Source of the DNA: Chloroflexota bacterium
Lineage (GTDB): Bacteria; Chloroflexota; Anaerolineae; Aggregatilineales; UBA2796
Assembly (NCBI GenBank): GCA_021325095.1
Contig: JAJPHV010000127.1
Location: 1-64,000 of the forward strand
Length of the DNA: 64,000 nt
Direction: 5' to 3'
A model generated the notes under the pieces. It was not told the DNA's origin and ran no database searches. It saw only the letters and a list, made by a program, of their open reading frames with translations. Below, piece after piece: positions 16,733 to 24,493 of the stretch. The first letter of the stretch is position 1. Each line of letters starts with the position of its first letter. A program made the position numbers and the translations under genes.

Positions 16733-18442
16733 ATGTCCCGTTCACGCATTATCTTCTTTCTGATCATCGGTGCGGCGATTATCGTGGTGGTGGTGGCGCT
16801 GCTGGTGCAAAACATCCAGACCAGCAACCAGATTGCCACGCAGACGGCGGTAGCCCAGGCCACCATGACAGCGGTCAGTGTCCAGACCAGCAACCAGATT
16901 GCCACGCAGACGGCGGTAGCCCAGGCCACCATGACAGCGGTCGTAGCCCAGGCCACCATGACAGCGGTCAGTGTGCCGGGCAACACCAACACCGGCTCTT
17001 CCGTCGTGCCGGTCTTTGCAGGCGGCACGACGCCGACGGACTCGCTGCCCAAATACGTCTGTGCGGCAGATGCCTTCGGCAGCTACTACACCCTTCAGCA
17101 GATGCAGGTGGCGGGGTACGACGTTCAGTACGGCTTTCACCTGGGCCTGGTGCCCTTCCTGCTGGATGGCCCCGGCGGCAGCTACGACATCTCTGAGGAG
17201 GCACGTGACAGCCTGCTCGAAAACGGCAACATCGACTGCCTATTCACGACGCTGGACGCGGCGGCGCTGTCTGGCGCGGGCATCATCACCGCCGTCGTGG
17301 ACGAGTCGGCGGGCGCGGATCAGCTCTGGGCGCGCTCCACTGTCAAGACGCTCAACGACCTGCGCGGCAAGAAGGTGATCTATGCCAGCAACTCGGTGGG
17401 CCAGTTCTTTGCACTGTACGGCCTGTTTGTGGCGGGGCTGAACCCACGAACGGATGTGACCATGATCCCTGCCGACAGTGTGGCCGACGCCGTGAATCGC
17501 TTTAACCAGGGGCAGGCCGATGCCGTGAGCGGTTGGGAGCCGGACATCCTGAACGCGGCCAAAGGGGGCGGCGCAAAGTTGATCGGCTCGGACAAGCTGC
17601 GCGTGATCGTGGATGTGATCATGACGGCGCGCCAGTCGATCCAGTCCAGGCCGAGGGTCGTGCAGGCGTTCCACGACGCCTGGTTCCGTACCCTGAAGGC
17701 GCAGTTTGACAACTTCGCGCAGGCTGCGCAGCAGATCGCCGCGTGGGGCCACAACGATTGGTCAGGCATCAACCTGAAGACGGCGGAAGCCGATCTGGGC
17801 AAGGCGCTTGACCACATCGCGCAGGCCGGATTGACCCAAAACAGCGCTGTGATGAGCGATACGTCGGTGCTGGTCGAACGCCTCGATCAGGCGCAACGGG
17901 TGTGGGCTGCCTTTGGGCAGAGCGCTTACACGGGTCGCACCTCGGACCTCATCGATCCAACTTTTGTGCGCCAGTCTGCGACCCGCAACGACCTGACGAC
18001 TTCCGGCTCACCGCGTAATGCCAGCTTCTTGCTGACCTCGCGGCCCAACCTGAAGGCCATCGCGCCCAACGAAGGGGAAACGCTGGCTGTGCTGCCCTGC
18101 CGTAAGCTCAACTTCATCCCAAACAGCACCGAACTGACCTCCGACGCGAGGCGTATTCTGGATAGTTGTGTACTCCCGGTGCTGCACAGCAGCATCGGGT
18201 TGTATTTGAAAATCGTGGGGTCGGCGGCCTGGCTGCCGGGCGACACCGAGCAGATCAACCGGGACTTCGCCATGAAGCGTGCTCAGGCCGTGCAACAGTA
18301 CCTGGTCTCAAAGGGCATTGATCCCAATCGCCTGACGCTGGATACCGTCCTGCCGCCCCCGGAACGGCGCGGCAGCAGCGAAGGTTCGGTGCAGGAACAG
18401 GATCGGTTTGTGGAGATGTCGCTCATCACCGTGGGGCGCTGA
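16733..18442 (+). CDS. Membrane-anchored solute-binding/OmpA-like fusion protein, paralogue 2
   Basis: This protein is a paralogue of the preceding gene over its full length (compare ADAFGSYYTLQQMQ, DESAGADQLWAR and AWGHNDWSGI in both). It is anchored by an uncleaved N-terminal helix (IIFFLIIGAAIIVVVVALLV) instead of a lipobox. Residues 28-80 are a low-complexity linker of Gln/Thr/Ala repeats encoded by a 66-base tandem repeat. The binding domain follows (about residues 100-410), then the OmpA-like domain (FIPNSTELTSDARRILDSC, RAQAVQQYLVSKGI). The two genes probably form an operon, and tandem duplication is the likely origin. The ligand is unknown. Confidence 0.83.
   Translation: MSRSRIIFFLIIGAAIIVVVVALLVQNIQTSNQIATQTAVAQATMTAVSVQTSNQIATQTAVAQATMTAVVAQATMTAVSVPGNTNTGSSVVPVFAGGTTPTDSLPKYVCAADAFGSYYTLQQMQVAGYDVQYGFHLGLVPFLLDGPGGSYDISEEARDSLLENGNIDCLFTTLDAAALSGAGIITAVVDESAGADQLWARSTVKTLNDLRGKKVIYASNSVGQFFALYGLFVAGLNPRTDVTMIPADSVADAVNRFNQGQADAVSGWEPDILNAAKGGGAKLIGSDKLRVIVDVIMTARQSIQSRPRVVQAFHDAWFRTLKAQFDNFAQAAQQIAAWGHNDWSGINLKTAEADLGKALDHIAQAGLTQNSAVMSDTSVLVERLDQAQRVWAAFGQSAYTGRTSDLIDPTFVRQSATRNDLTTSGSPRNASFLLTSRPNLKAIAPNEGETLAVLPCRKLNFIPNSTELTSDARRILDSCVLPVLHSSIGLYLKIVGSAAWLPGDTEQINRDFAMKRAQAVQQYLVSKGIDPNRLTLDTVLPPPERRGSSEGSVQEQDRFVEMSLITVGR
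16815..16974 (+). repeat. 66-base in-frame tandem repeat encoding the linker
   Basis: Two nearly identical 66-base units start at 16815 and 16881. A 3' partial unit to 16974 follows. They encode QTSNQIATQTAVAQATMTAV repeats and would allow linker length variation between strains. Confidence 0.85.
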
Positions 18443-18500
18443 ACAATGCGGGACTGAGCGCCCGGCTTCTTTCATGCAGTCCTTTCGCCCCGCGTAAAAG

Positions 18501-18528
18501 GTAACGGCGGCCTACGAGCCGCCGTTAC
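18501..18528. terminator. Convergent hairpin between the OmpA-fusion gene and HU
   Basis: GTAACGGCGGC (18501-18511) pairs perfectly with GCCGCCGTTAC (18518-18528) over a six-base loop. On the minus strand it is followed by CTTTTAC. It lies between two convergent genes and can serve either. Confidence 0.65.
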
Positions 18529-18552
18529 GTCTGCACTATTCTTCGGGGTGGC

Positions 18553-18837
18553 CTACTTCTTCTTGCTGCTCACGGCTTCCCGGAGCAGCGTCCCGGCGCT
18601 GAATGTCGCGCGCCTGCCTGCCGCAATCTGAATCTTCTGCTTGGTGCGCGGGTTTGTCCCGGTGCGGGCGGCAGTGTTGCGGACCTCGAACGTCCCGAAA
18701 CCGGTGAGGGTCACTTTCTCCCCCGCCTTCAGGGCGTCCCGGATGACGTCAAGAGTCTTGTTAATGACCTTTGACGCCTCAACCTGTGAAACACCTGACT
18801 CCTTTGCGACGCGGGCAATCAATTCGGTCTTCTGCAT
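18553..18837 (-). CDS. hup: DNA-binding protein HU
   Basis: This small histone-like protein of 94 residues bends and compacts DNA as a dimer. It shows the HU order: N-terminal helices MQKTELIARVAKESGVSQVEASKVI, then GEKVTLTGFGTFEVRNTAARTGTNP with the DNA-binding arm (NPRTKQKIQI), and the C-terminal helix (FSAGTLLREAV) plus a lysine tail. The start at 18837 follows AAGGAG by eight bases. The frame extends upstream to 18903 without a ribosome site. It is monocistronic. Confidence 0.96.
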   Translation of the reverse strand: MQKTELIARVAKESGVSQVEASKVINKTLDVIRDALKAGEKVTLTGFGTFEVRNTAARTGTNPRTKQKIQIAAGRRATFSAGTLLREAVSSKKK

Positions 18838-19026
18838 GGTAAACTCCTTGAATAGTGAGAACGGCACAAAGTATACACGGATCCGCGCGGCGCGCCAGTG
18901 CAAGCCCTCAGGTTAAGTTAGAATCAGGTTGTATTATGTGCATGAAAAGGTCACAACCATCGAGAATCCGGGCAAAAAGCTAACGAATCTCTAAGGAATC
19001 GAGTGGTAGCGCCGAGGAATGGGATC

Positions 19027-19076
19027 GAAAAGAACTGGCCCGGTTCTCCCTCCTCGATCCAGCAGAGGGAGAACCG
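19027..19076 (-). terminator. Terminator of the parvulin gene
   Basis: A perfect 12-base stem, CGGTTCTCCCTC (19041-19052) / GAGGGAGAACCG (19065-19076), lies 16 bases beyond the minus-strand stop. On the minus strand the sequence after the hairpin is TTCTTTTC. Confidence 0.75.
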
Positions 19077-19091
19077 AGGGTAACACACCGT

Positions 19092-20438
19092 TTACTGTGG
19101 GAAGCCGCCTGGGAAACCGCCCCCCAGCCCGCTGCTCAGACCTTCCGGCAGGCCCAACTCGGTCAGAGTCGGGTTGGTTGGCACGCGATCCTGCCAGATG
19201 TCGTAGGTTTGCACGTTGCGCTCCGTGCGCTGCTTGGTCAGCCAGTCGTCAAAGGCCTTGTTCTGCACATCCGTCTTTTCGCTATCCGTCAACGTGCGCA
19301 TTTCGTGGCCTTCGATCTGGATGATGTGGTAGCCATATTGGGTCTTGATCGGCCCCAGCACATCACCCACTTTGGCTTTGTCGCTCCAGATTGCGGCTTC
19401 AAATTCGGGGACGTAAGCGCCTTTGCCCTTCCAGCCCAGTTCGCCGCCCTGGGAGCCACTGCCAGTGTCTTTGGAACTGGCCTTGGCGAGTGCCGCAAAC
19501 GACTCGCCGTTCTGTAGCGCCTTCAGGATGTCTTTGGCCTGATCTTCCGTGTCCACCAGGATGTGGCGGGCCTTGATCTGATCTTGCTGATCGGGCGGCT
19601 TGCCGACGACAATCTCTTTGACCTTGTCACGCAGGGCGCTTTCGATGAGGATCTGCCGGACTTCGGCTTCGCTCAGGCCGGTGGCTTTGGCTGCACGCTC
19701 GTAGTAATCCGCGCTGTTCTTGTCGTACTGCTGCTTCTGCTCGGTTGGCCCAGGCGTGGCCGTCGGGATGCCCGTCGGCAAGGGCGTGGTGGTCGGCGTG
19801 ACCGTCACGGATGGAACGGGGGTCACTGTGGGCGTGGTGGTTGGCGTTGGCGAGACGAGCGGCGTCAGCGTGATGGTTGGTGTCAGCGTTGGCGTGGCTG
19901 TCTGAGGGTTGGGTTCGTAACCAAAAAAATCGTAAAGCCGTTTATTGATGTCCGACTCATCCAATTTGATGTTGTTTTCTTTCGCATACTGCTGGATGAC
20001 CAGGTTATCGGTCATATCTTTCAGCACCGCGTTGCCCATCGTCAGCGGCGAGGATAGCTGCTGGTAGGCCTGGGCGTAGGGGCTGCTCTGCGTATCAGTA
20101 AAGAGTTGTTGGGCGTATTGTGGGCCGAACTGCTGGTAGATGGTAGCCAGCGTCGTGCCAAGCCGCCAGCGCTCAAAGACGACACGCCGCTGGAACTCCC
20201 GGCTGGTGATGTTCTGCCCGCCCACGCTGGCAACCGCCTGGTTGGGCTGGATCACGTTATCGATCAGCAGGGCGACGGCCAGGATGAGCACGATGACTGC
20301 GGCGATCACCCCCGTCGTAATCAAGACGATGCGCGTATTCCGGGCTTCCCGTTCGGCGCGGGAGCGGTACTTGCGGGCGTCAATTGTCCGCTTGGTCGGG
20401 GCCGGAATGCCTGTCGTCCTGCTTTTGCTTTTGGACAT
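19092..20438 (-). CDS. Membrane-anchored parvulin-type peptidyl-prolyl isomerase (foldase)
   Basis: This PpiC/PrsA/SurA-like extracytoplasmic foldase has a basic cytoplasmic tail, one membrane anchor (about residues 36-60: [20 protein letters not shown]) and an N-terminal SurA-like helical domain ([15 protein letters not shown]). A Thr/Pro-rich linker of about 55 residues ([12 protein letters not shown] onward, about 180-235) interrupts that domain. The parvulin domain follows (about 290-390: [48 protein letters not shown]) and a glycine-rich end. It assists folding of exported proteins. The gene is followed by a strong hairpin. Rpl/ssb genes lie upstream on the same strand, 107 bases away. 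Confidence 0.88.
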   Translation of the reverse strand: MSKSKSRTTGIPAPTKRTIDARKYRSRAEREARNTRIVLITTGVIAAVIVLILAVALLIDNVIQPNQAVASVGGQNITSREFQRRVVFERWRLGTTLATIYQQFGPQYAQQLFTDTQSSPYAQAYQQLSSPLTMGNAVLKDMTDNLVIQQYAKENNIKLDESDINKRLYDFFGYEPNPQTATPTLTPTITLTPLVSPTPTTTPTVTPVPSVTVTPTTTPLPTGIPTATPGPTEQKQQYDKNSADYYERAAKATGLSEAEVRQILIESALRDKVKEIVVGKPPDQQDQIKARHILVDTEDQAKDILKALQNGESFAALAKASSKDTGSGSQGGELGWKGKGAYVPEFEAAIWSDKAKVGDVLGPIKTQYGYHIIQIEGHEMRTLTDSEKTDVQNKAFDDWLTKQRTERNVQTYDIWQDRVPTNPTLTELGLPEGLSSGLGGGFPGGFPQ

Positions 20439-20545
20439 GCACCTTGTCTCCTCTAGGACGGGAACTGAGATGAGACAAAGACTGAATTCGGAACGATAAG
20501 TTCAGCCTTCAGTCCTCGCCACTCAGCCCTGTTCAGTTCATTGTG

Positions 20546-20857
20546 CTATTCGCCCCGGATGTGTTCAGCGGTGAACGGGAGCAGCGCCAGGTGACGCGCG
20601 CGTTTGACGGCGCGGGCCAGGCTGCGCTGGTGTTTGGCGCATGTTCCGGTCTGGCGGCGCGGGCGAATCTTACCGCGGTCCGTCAGATAGCGGCGCAGCA
20701 GGTCGGCGTCCTTGTAAGGCACTTCCGTGATCTTGTCCAGACAAAAGTTGCACAGCTTGGCGCGGCGCGGGCCAAAGCGCCCTGCAGCAGCGCCGCCACG
20801 CCCCCGACCTCTGCCACGATCTTCTAATTCGTCAAGCTCGGTATCGTAATCGCTCAT
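20546..20857 (-). CDS. rpsR: 30S ribosomal protein S18
   Basis: S18 binds the 30S platform with S6. The conserved core starts at [25 protein letters not shown] and continues [35 protein letters not shown]. CxxC plus the later Cys-His residues indicate the zinc-binding version. The first 30 residues are an acidic and Arg/Gly-rich extension not present in minimal S18 proteins. The start is ATG at 20857 with GGGAG six bases upstream. A GTG two codons earlier would overlap the ribosome site. It is the third gene of the rpsF-ssb-rpsR operon. Confidence 0.95.
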   Translation of the reverse strand: MSDYDTELDELEDRGRGRGRGGAAAGRFGPRRAKLCNFCLDKITEVPYKDADLLRRYLTDRGKIRPRRQTGTCAKHQRSLARAVKRARHLALLPFTAEHIRGE

Positions 20858-20879
20858 GTTCACTCCCTATCAACCACGC

Positions 20880-21284
20880 TCAGAAGGCGTAGTTGCTGTC
20901 ATCAGGCTGATCTTCTTCGTCTTCCTGGGAATACTCGCTGCCCGGTATCCGGCGATCCCCCAGCACGATCATCTCATTGGCGACCAGTTCCGTCCGGTAA
21001 TGGCGCTTCCCCTCTTCGTCTTCCCAACCGCGTGTCTGCAAGCGTCCTTCGATGTAGACCTGCTGGTCTTTCTTGAGGTGCGATTTGCAGATTTCGGCCA
21101 GGTTCCCCCAGGCCACTACATTGAACCACTCAAATTCCTCGCGGCGTTCGCCCTCGGCGCTGACCCAACTGCGGCTGGTCACGACGCTGAAGCTGGTCAC
21201 AGGGCGTCCACTAGGCGTATAGCGCATCTCTGGATCACGGCCCAGGTTGCCGATAATCATGACTTTGTTCAAGCCTCGACCCAT
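20880..21284 (-). CDS. ssb: Single-stranded DNA-binding protein
   Basis: This OB-fold protein coats single-stranded DNA in replication and repair. It shows the bacterial SSB pattern GLNKVMIIGNLGRDPEMRYTPSGRPV, FNVVAWGNLAEICKSHLKKDQQVYIEGRL and YRTELVANEMIVL. It is 134 residues long with a short acidic tail. The tail ends in SNYAF rather than the common DDIPF, so the partner-binding tip is divergent. AAGGAG lies eight bases before the ATG at 21284. It sits between rpsF and rpsR, as in most bacteria. Confidence 0.96.
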   Translation of the reverse strand: MGRGLNKVMIIGNLGRDPEMRYTPSGRPVTSFSVVTSRSWVSAEGERREEFEWFNVVAWGNLAEICKSHLKKDQQVYIEGRLQTRGWEDEEGKRHYRTELVANEMIVLGDRRIPGSEYSQEDEEDQPDDSNYAF

Positions 21285-21386
21285 AACAATACTCCTTGCA
21301 CTGGACTCGCCTCGAGCAGCGCCTGATGAGAACGGCTAGTTGCGTGGCGGCCCTACCCCCTTGTTTTACCTGGCCCTGGCAGCAGC

Positions 21387-21674
21387 TTATTCGTCCTGGC
21401 GGACCAGCAAGTAGCGCAAGACTCTATCCGATAACTTGAGATTGCGCTCAAGTTCCATTGTGGCCTGCGGATTCAGTTCCAGGTTCAATGCAACGTAATG
21501 GCCTTCGCGGTATTCCGCAATATTGTACGCCAGGCGGCGGCGGCCCCAATGATCGATTTTGTTGACTTTGCCCTGGCTGCTCTCGACCCAACCCTGGACC
21601 TGAGTCACAACCCCATTCAGGTCCTCATCGGTCACGTCGGATGGTACGATGAAGGTGAGTTCATAGTTACGCAT
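21387..21674 (-). CDS. rpsF: 30S ribosomal protein S6
   Basis: S6 is the partner of S18 on the 30S platform. The 95-residue sequence starts RNYELTFIVPSDVTDEDL and contains HWGRRRLAYNIAEYREGHYVALNLEL, the canonical S6 core, ending in VLRYLLVRQDE. It is the first gene of the operon with ssb and rpsR. AAGGAGG lies 13 bases upstream of the ATG, a rather long spacing. The roughly 100-base leader contains an eight-base stem (21745-21767) that may be involved in S6/S18 autoregulation. Confidence 0.96.
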   Translation of the reverse strand: MRNYELTFIVPSDVTDEDLNGVVTQVQGWVESSQGKVNKIDHWGRRRLAYNIAEYREGHYVALNLELNPQATMELERNLKLSDRVLRYLLVRQDE

Positions 21675-21744
21675 GTGGAAACATCTGCCTCCTTTCCCTG
21701 GGATTGTCCCTGATCACGGCGTGCGCCTGCACAGGAACGGAAAG

Positions 21745-21767
21745 GCGTTCAGCCGTGTACTGAACGC
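21745..21767 (-). promoter_or_regulatory. Hairpin in the rpsF leader
   Basis: GCGTTCAG (21745-21752) and CTGAACGC (21760-21767) form an eight-base stem with a seven-base loop in the rpsF leader. S6-S18 binding leaders are known in other bacteria. I do not see enough of that consensus to claim it here. Confidence 0.35.
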
Positions 21768-21780
21768 TTTAGCGGGCAAC

Positions 21781-21809
21781 AGTGTACATCTGATGAGGGT
21801 AGATTGCAA
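21781..21809 (-). promoter_or_regulatory. Promoter of rpsF-ssb-rpsR
   Basis: On the minus strand TTGCAA (21809-21804) is followed by exactly 17 bases and TACACT (21786-21781). The start of transcription would be near 21774, about 100 bases before rpsF. Confidence 0.55.
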
Positions 21810-21910
21810 GGGTCGAACCTCGTGTCCGAGCGAACGAGAAAGCAGTTCCTTGCAACGCGCCGCGATTCCCGTTATGTTCGTGGCCGAACTTTCTCAGGGA
21901 GACGATCCTT

Positions 21911-22681
21911 ATGTCGAGCCAAGCCAACCCACCAGGACGGGCCATTGCCGTCCGGCTCAACCGTTGGACGCTGTCGCTGTCCCGCCACTGGCTGCGCACC
22001 CTGCTGGTCGTGATCGGCGTGTACGTGACCTTGCCTTTTGTCGCGCCTACGCTGATGCACCTGGGCCTGACCGGGCCGGCCAATTTTCTGTACACGATCT
22101 ACAGCCCGATGTGCCACCAGTTTGCTTTCCGTTCCTGGTTTCTGTATGGCGAGCAACCGGCCTATCCGCGTGCGGCTGCCAACTTCCCCGGTTTGCAGCC
22201 TTACGAGGCGTATGCTGCTGACGTGAACAAACTCAGCAACCCACCCATCGACCTGCGGCAGTGGACGTGGGAACTCGAAATCCTGTCACGGCAGTTCGTC
22301 GGCGACGAACGTATGGGCTATAAGGTGGCGCTCTGTGAGCGCGATATTGCTATCTACGGGGCGCTGTTCCTGGGCGGCCTGATCTATGCGATCCCAACGG
22401 TGCGGCGGCATCTGCGCCCTGTGCCGATCTGGTTGTACCTGTTACTGGGCGTCGCCCCGATTGGGTTGGACGGCTTCAGCCAGTTATTGGGCTACCCGCC
22501 CTTTAGCCTGTGGCCGATCCGCGAAACGACACCGCTCTTCCGAACGCTGACCGGTGCACTGTTCGGGATCATGAATGCGTGGCTGGCATTCCCGCACCTG
22601 GAAGCCTCGGCCCGCGAGGTCGTGATCGAGCTGGAAAACAAGTTTGCAAGAGCGCGACGTCGGCAGGCGGAAGCGCGCTAG
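21911..22681 (+). CDS. DUF2085 family membrane protein
   Basis: This integral membrane protein of 256 residues has the DUF2085 signature around the CHQ segment (IYSPMCHQFAFRSWFLYGEQ). A later charged loop carries CERDIAIYGALFLGGLIYA, and a PIGLDGFSQLLG segment follows. About four membrane spans are visible near residues 30-50, 140-160, 175-195 and 215-235. The conserved Cys, His and Asp residues hint at metal or redox chemistry, but the family has no established function. GGGAG lies about ten bases before the ATG. It is monocistronic. Confidence 0.8.
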   Translation: MSSQANPPGRAIAVRLNRWTLSLSRHWLRTLLVVIGVYVTLPFVAPTLMHLGLTGPANFLYTIYSPMCHQFAFRSWFLYGEQPAYPRAAANFPGLQPYEAYAADVNKLSNPPIDLRQWTWELEILSRQFVGDERMGYKVALCERDIAIYGALFLGGLIYAIPTVRRHLRPVPIWLYLLLGVAPIGLDGFSQLLGYPPFSLWPIRETTPLFRTLTGALFGIMNAWLAFPHLEASAREVVIELENKFARARRRQAEAR

Positions 22682-22723
22682 GCCCAATACCTTTTAGATA
22701 AGGATGTGAAGGACGGTAGTTTG

Positions 22724-22824
22724 CCTCACCCCCAACCCCTCTCCACAAGGTGGAGAGGGGAGTCTGGACCGGTCGGTTCCCCCCTCTCTGCGCAGCGGAG
22801 AGGGGGGTCAGGGGGTGAGGTCAA
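22724..22824. repeat. CCTCACCCCC palindromic element, full copy
   Basis: CCTCACCCCC at the left and GGGGGTGAGGTCAA at the right are inverted ends. Inside are CCCCTCTCCacaaggtGGAGAGGGG-like and CCCCTCTCTgcgcagcGGAGAGGGG-like hairpins. It lies between convergent genes (DUF2085 and PfkB) and may serve as their terminator. Confidence 0.75.
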
Positions 22825-22886
22825 TCTCCTTAACTTAAAGGTATTGTCGTTAGGTCAGTTCGACCCCACTCGGCACCTGGTCATAT

Positions 22887-23816
22887 TCAGGCTGATGCCA
22901 GCGTCGTAGCGGCCAACAACCTGCGATAGTCGCCCAGGTCGAACCGCCCGCCGCCCGGTGTCAGGGCATTAGCCGCGCCGGCTGCCACGGCCCGCCGCAG
23001 CGCTTCGCCGGGCGAGCACGGTTCGAGCAGCGCGGTCAGCAGCCCGGCGAAAAAGACATCACCGCTGCCGACGGCGCTGACCGCCTGCACAGCGGGCGGT
23101 TGCGCATACCAGCGGCCCGCCTCGCTGACCATCACAGCGCCCCGGTCACCCAACGTCAGCACAACGCTGGCCGGGCCACGCCGCTGCAACTCAAGCGCGG
23201 CTACCAGTGCCGTCTCAACCGAGTCCAGGCTGCGTTTTAGCAGTGCGCCCGCTTCGGCGCTGTTGACCTTGATCCCGGTGGGGCTGGCTTCCAGCGCGCA
23301 GGCTAAGGCTGTGCCGCTGGTATCAACCCAGGTGGGTTTGCCGCTCCGGGCCAGTTCCTGTACGATCTCGCCGAATCGGTCTGTGGGCGAGCCGGGCGGC
23401 AGGCTCCCGGAAAAGCTGACTGCATCGGCCTGGGGAGCCACGCGCCGAATGTCTGCCAGCAGTTTATCCCAATCGTCGGCGCTCACCTGTGGCCCGCCCT
23501 CATACAGCGTCGTCAGTTGGTTGCGCTGCGGATCGACGACGATAATGCACGTGCGCGTTTCGGCCTCGATCCAGGTCCACACCCCCCGGAAGCCGTCTTG
23601 GGCGGCCAGTGACTCCAGCAGTTGGCCCTTATAACCGCCGACGAATCCGGCGCAAGTCACCTCCTGGCCGAGAATGCGCGCTGCCCGTGCCACATTCAAC
23701 CCCTTGCCACCCGCCGCCGTGATGGCCTGGCTGGCCCGAAACACTTCTCCGGCAGCGAAGCCGGGCACGATCAGTGTGCGGTCAATGGCCGGGTTAGGCG
23801 TTACAGACAGGAGCAT
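22887..23816 (-). CDS. PfkB-family sugar-phosphate kinase (1-phosphofructokinase / tagatose-6-phosphate kinase type)
   Basis: The ribokinase-like fold begins MLLSVTPNPAIDRTL, characteristic of the FruK/LacC subgroup. It contains the first PfkB signature AAGGKGLNVARAARILG and the second signature SAVGSGDVFFAGLLTAL with the catalytic aspartate (GSGD in place of GAGD). It would phosphorylate fructose-1-phosphate or tagatose-6-phosphate. The true substrate is not evident, as no PTS or sugar genes adjoin. At 309 residues the length is normal. It is monocistronic. Confidence 0.9.
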   Translation of the reverse strand: MLLSVTPNPAIDRTLIVPGFAAGEVFRASQAITAAGGKGLNVARAARILGQEVTCAGFVGGYKGQLLESLAAQDGFRGVWTWIEAETRTCIIVVDPQRNQLTTLYEGGPQVSADDWDKLLADIRRVAPQADAVSFSGSLPPGSPTDRFGEIVQELARSGKPTWVDTSGTALACALEASPTGIKVNSAEAGALLKRSLDSVETALVAALELQRRGPASVVLTLGDRGAVMVSEAGRWYAQPPAVQAVSAVGSGDVFFAGLLTALLEPCSPGEALRRAVAAGAANALTPGGGRFDLGDYRRLLAATTLASA

Positions 23817-23853
23817 GGGCGGTTCTCTGTGAAAAGTAGGGAGGAATTATAAC

Positions 23854-24414
23854 CTATTCGTGGTGAGGATGCGAATGAGCCGGGTATTCGCAATCGGCCC
23901 GCGATTTTGCCGAAACGATCACTTTTTGCAGCAGCGTGATCAAGATTTGCCGTTCTTCTTCGCTCAGTCCGGCAAACAATTCTTCCACGTTACGTTTATA
24001 GGCGGGGCCAACTTCGTGCAGCTTTTCCTCGCCGGCCCGCGTGATCTTGATGATGTGTTTGCGACGGTCTTGAGGGTGGTCGATCTGCTCGATCAGGCCG
24101 CTTTCGCGCATACTGGTCAGCAGCGAACTCATGGTATTGGGTGTCACGCCATGAAAGCGGCTCAATTCGGAAGGCAGCAGCCCGCCGCCATCCGTGCCCT
24201 CATCAGCCCGCATCTTCAGCCAGAACAGAACGCGCAGTTTGGAGGTCGAGAGATTGTACTGGGCCATCCGTTTTTCCAGCGCGCCGCTCAGGAGACCATG
24301 CGCCATTGCCATGCAGCGCCACAATTTGAGGGCGCTCATCTCCACAGGCCCATAATTGTGTTCCAGCATCGCGCGGAAGCGGGCATCGAACTCGATTGGA
24401 GAGCGTCTTTCCAT
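23854..24414 (-). CDS. MarR-family transcriptional regulator
   Basis: This is a winged-helix dimeric repressor. The recognition part is LLPSELSRFHGVTPNTMSSLLTSMRESGLIEQIDHPQDRRKHIIKIT (written here in pieces: ELSRFHGVTPNTMSSLL, then DHPQDRRKHIIKIT), the classic MarR HTH and wing with the D-x-R-D/R motif. Helices flank it on both sides for dimerisation, and the end is His-rich (AHSHPHHE). The start is ATG at 24414 with AAGGGA seven bases upstream. The frame continues to 24474 without support. It lies downstream of, and in the same direction as, the metal ATPase, so the two could be linked, but the gap is about 80 bases. Confidence 0.88.
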   Translation of the reverse strand: MERRSPIEFDARFRAMLEHNYGPVEMSALKLWRCMAMAHGLLSGALEKRMAQYNLSTSKLRVLFWLKMRADEGTDGGGLLPSELSRFHGVTPNTMSSLLTSMRESGLIEQIDHPQDRRKHIIKITRAGEEKLHEVGPAYKRNVEELFAGLSEEERQILITLLQKVIVSAKSRADCEYPAHSHPHHE

Positions 24415-24493
24415 ACAGAATCCCTTCGGAATCGTTCTATATCGAATAATACGCTGCTGAACAGATTCCGTCAATACATATGCAGGATAGCAC

